Positions 13,701 through 15,876 of a DNA stretch of 15,876 bases are shown in pieces. Made by a program: the position numbers and the translations under genes. The notes beneath the pieces were generated by a model, which saw only the letters and a list, made by a program, of their open reading frames with translations, was not told the DNA's origin and searched no databases. The stretch comes from WTJX01 sp045106295 (lineage in GTDB: Bacteria; Bacteroidota; Bacteroidia; Cytophagales; JAAEPT01): the NCBI GenBank assembly GCA_045106295.1, contig JBGCEI010000135.1, forward strand, positions 1 through 15,876, given 5' to 3'. Position 1 is the first letter of the stretch. Every line of letters begins with the position of its first letter.

Positions 13701-15512
13701 CTACTCTATCCCACTATTCAGAATAGGAAAACGGCACCACGTTCTTGGATCTACATTAAAATCATCTAAATGGAAAGAAGGTGCTAAACGCTCTCTTTTC
13801 CATTGATTTCTAGACCACAGTCGGAAAAATTTCTTTACATACTCCGCTATGTGCGGAATGGTTTTTAATTCTTCGATAATGTAATCTGGTGACTTTTTAT
13901 CTTTTATTCCTAGACGCTCTATTTGTACCATCACATCGTATGGCATCAAGTCTTTTTCGTCCGTTTGTGTCATTTCTTGTGGACGAAGCTCAGCAGTAGG
14001 TTGCTGTGCATTGATGTAAGAAAGCTCAGGATAATTCAAGTTCTCCTCTGCCCAGAGCAACCATTGTCTTACAAAGTGTTTATCTACTCCCGCTATCGGT
14101 GCAATGCTTCCAGAGGTATCTCCATCCATGGTAGCGTAACCTACATCTCCTTCACTACGGTTTGATGTCGTGAGTAGCAAGGCATTATTTATATTAGCTA
14201 ACATCCAGATAATAGGCGAACGAGAACGTGCTTGAATGTTCTGTAAGGTGATGTCGTCTGTTTCCCACGTAAGTGGTCTGCCAATGGCGCTTTCTATCGT
14301 AGACACATTATTCTCTACCTGACTGTCTATTTTCCATTCGTAGAACGTAGCTCCTATTCCATCGGCTAACTCTTTTGCTGCTGTATAGGTAACGTCAGAC
14401 GAATTCTCTGTTCCTTGGTAGGCACAGGTAAGTAGTTTATGCGTCAACTCAGCGATTGAATTGTCCGCTTTCAGTGAATCTATTTTCAGTTTATTTACAA
14501 AACCTGCTGTACCCAATTCGTGTACGGCACGTTTCACCATTTCACTGACTAACACAGCACAGGTACCAGAATCTGCCCCGCCACTCAATGACAACACAAA
14601 GCCTCTACTCCTACTTTTTCTGAGATAATCGAACAATGCTAAGGCAGATGCATTTACAAACTCCTCCTCTTTTTCTGGAATAGGTAGACCTAATTTTGGT
14701 TGCTCTATCTGGTCACTTTTAGGATCAATGTCGACTACCACTAAATTCGTATCCTGAAAAGAAAGGCGTGGGTTGCGCTGAACTAACTTCCCTTTTTTAG
14801 CAAAAATAATATCTCCATCATACACCATTCGCCCTGCTTCGTTTCCTAATAAATTGGTGTAGAGATAGGTACAGTTAAATCGTTTGGAACTAGTAGTTAC
14901 TAAATTCTCTCTAAAATTTCCTTTGTCAAACGCAAAATGACTAGCGCTTGGGTTTAAAATAATATCTACTCCTCTTTGCTGATGACTTATTCCTGGACGA
15001 CGATCTTCGTGCCACGCATCTTCACATATTTCGAAAGATACTTTATTGCCTTTTCTTTCAAATACTGAATCACCAATAGAGTAGGTTTCTCCGTTTTTAG
15101 TAAACGTAGTTTCTTTACCTGACGGCCATGGTGTAAACCAGCGAGTTTCATAGTGTACGCCATCGTTTGCTAATATCTGTTTCGCATAAAAACCTTTAAT
15201 TTCTGCGTTTTCGATGTAACAAGCCGTATTAAAGAGTGATTTCCCTAATCGTATAGGTAACCCCAGAACTACTGAAATCTCAGTGCAAAAAGGAACAACT
15301 TCTAATAATGTATCAAATGCTTTCTCTGGTAGCCAATCACTTAAAAACATATCTTCACAACCATAGCCCGTGATACACAATTCTGGAAGACAAAGTAAGT
15401 CTACTTCTTGCTTTTTAGCATTAGCAATAGCTTCCAAAATAGTTCTTTTGTTGTGGTTCCAGTCAAACGGAATTTGATTGACACTAGCACCACCAAGACG
15501 TAGGTTACTCAT
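13701..15512 (-). CDS. nadE: Glutamine-dependent NAD+ synthetase
   Basis: NadE makes NAD from nicotinic acid adenine dinucleotide, ATP and glutamine, the last step of NAD synthesis. The 603-residue form has two domains. The N-terminal nitrilase-like glutaminase domain (about 1-270) shows the Glu-Lys-Cys triad: Glu44 in CLPELCITGYG, Lys111 in YAKQIL and Cys163 in EICEDAWHED. The C-terminal synthetase domain (from about 285) has the ATP pyrophosphatase motif SLSGGADSG (SGGADS at 310-315), TTSNRSEGDVGYATMDGDTSG for the NaAD site, and the helix and tail expected at the end (FRLWSRNQWKRERLAPSFH). ATG at 15512 begins MSNLRLGGASVNQ, as in the family. It starts the minus-strand unit continuing to the two small membrane proteins and is divergent from the GH3-family gene. 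Confidence 0.96.
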   Translation of the reverse strand: MSNLRLGGASVNQIPFDWNHNKRTILEAIANAKKQEVDLLCLPELCITGYGCEDMFLSDWLPEKAFDTLLEVVPFCTEISVVLGLPIRLGKSLFNTACYIENAEIKGFYAKQILANDGVHYETRWFTPWPSGKETTFTKNGETYSIGDSVFERKGNKVSFEICEDAWHEDRRPGISHQQRGVDIILNPSASHFAFDKGNFRENLVTTSSKRFNCTYLYTNLLGNEAGRMVYDGDIIFAKKGKLVQRNPRLSFQDTNLVVVDIDPKSDQIEQPKLGLPIPEKEEEFVNASALALFDYLRKSRSRGFVLSLSGGADSGTCAVLVSEMVKRAVHELGTAGFVNKLKIDSLKADNSIAELTHKLLTCAYQGTENSSDVTYTAAKELADGIGATFYEWKIDSQVENNVSTIESAIGRPLTWETDDITLQNIQARSRSPIIWMLANINNALLLTTSNRSEGDVGYATMDGDTSGSIAPIAGVDKHFVRQWLLWAEENLNYPELSYINAQQPTAELRPQEMTQTDEKDLMPYDVMVQIERLGIKDKKSPDYIIEELKTIPHIAEYVKKFFRLWSRNQWKRERLAPSFHLDDFNVDPRTWCRFPILNSGIE

Positions 15513-15529
15513 AAAATATGGTTTGTAGA

Positions 15530-15560
15530 TATGAACCTAAAATTACACTTTCGGTTCATA
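15530..15560. repeat. Inverted repeat between nadE and the GH3-family gene
   Basis: TATGAACC at 15530-15537 and GGTTCATA at 15553-15560 form a perfect 8-base inverted repeat with a 15-base spacer, 18 bases before nadE in its direction of transcription. The size suits an operator or a leader hairpin. No regulator is known to me for this motif. Confidence 0.35.
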
Positions 15561-15631
15561 AATAAGAAATCAAACAATATGTTAATGTAAACTAAATTCT
15601 AAATCGTAAATTCGTTTTTCATACACGACCC

Positions 15632-15876
15632 ATGAATTGGAAATCTAACATCACAAAAATAGCGGCTTCAGCTATTATCTCTTCTGAGAAAAAATGGATT
15701 CAAAAGCCAGTTGCTACTCAGCAAAAGGTTTTCAAAAGCTTATTGAAAAAAGCAGCAAACACCAGTTTCGGAAAAGATCACAAGTTTAGCACGATCAAAT
15801 CGTATAAAGAATTTAAGAAACTAGTTCCAATTCAAGATTATGAAGGGCTTCGCCCATATGTAGAGCGAGCAGTAGC
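15632..15876 (+). CDS. GH3-family (auxin-responsive promoter-like) protein, N-terminal fragment
   Basis: ATG at 15632 starts a frame open to the window end (81 complete codons). The product begins MNWKSNITKIAASAI and continues with TQQKVFKSLLKKAANTSFG, KDHKFSTIKSYKEFKKLVP and IQDYEGLRPYVERAV. This string, especially TxFGKDHxF and VPIxDYExLxPYVE, is the N-terminus of the bacterial GH3 family, acyl-acid-amido synthetase relatives of the ANL superfamily, common in Bacteroidota. Plant members conjugate amino acids to auxin or jasmonate; the bacterial substrate is not known. The ATP-binding motifs lie beyond the window. It is divergent from nadE. Confidence 0.85.
   Translation, partial: MNWKSNITKIAASAIISSEKKWIQKPVATQQKVFKSLLKKAANTSFGKDHKFSTIKSYKEFKKLVPIQDYEGLRPYVERAV

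Noticed and set aside
13923..14165. Plus-strand 80-codon frame inside nadE
   Set aside because: It lies wholly within the conserved synthetase domain of NadE on the other strand and has no recognisable features.

Overview
The window looks like an ordinary chromosomal stretch from a member of the Bacteroidota, most likely a flavobacterium-like marine lineage. The basis is low GC, A/T-rich leaders with weak Shine-Dalgarno signals, several TAnnTTTG-type -7 boxes, and protein sequences that read as Bacteroidota versions of RarA, ArgE, MscL, DnaK, Obg, a tandem-OmpA protein and a GH3-family protein. Genus cannot be set from the sequence alone. I see no tRNA, rRNA, insertion sequence, prophage or CRISPR repeat array.

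Layout. 1-260 is the 3' end of an unrecognised gene. 286-1788 holds a promoter, a hairpin in the presumed leader, a 41-codon small ORF and the replication-associated ATPase gene rarA, which the small ORF overlaps by 7 bases. 1863-3005 (minus strand) carries a DUF937-like protein and the repair enzyme MsrA. 3164-3925 is a solitary cas6 closed by a strong terminator, facing the mechanosensitive channel gene mscL (minus). 4521-6614 is a two-gene plus-strand unit: a divergent DAHP-synthase-superfamily protein and the arginine enzyme ArgE. 6639-10095 (minus) has tilS (tRNA-Ile lysidine synthetase) and the chaperone gene dnaK, separated by two strong hairpins. The 263-base divergent region 10096-10358 contains a sigma-54-like element facing dnaK. 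10359-11773 is a two-gene unit encoding a membrane-anchored protein with two OmpA-like domains and a membrane-anchored helix-hairpin-helix protein, followed by a terminator, then the ribosome-assembly GTPase gene obgE to 12843. 12856-15512 (minus) is a probable three-gene unit: glutamine-dependent NAD synthetase (transcribed first) and two small membrane proteins with overlapping ends. 15632 to the window end is the start of a GH3-family gene.

Most genes are housekeeping: replication-fork maintenance, protein repair and folding, osmotic protection, tRNA modification, arginine and NAD synthesis, ribosome assembly. The parts that deserve attention are the lone cas6 with no array or other cas genes nearby, the DAHP-like protein in which the usual metal-binding Cys is an Asp, the sigma-54-like dnaK promoter with an upstream TGTCA repeat, the small antitoxin-tail-like ORF overlapping rarA, and the tandem-OmpA plus HHH membrane pair. 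No clear new multigene defence or biosynthetic system is visible.
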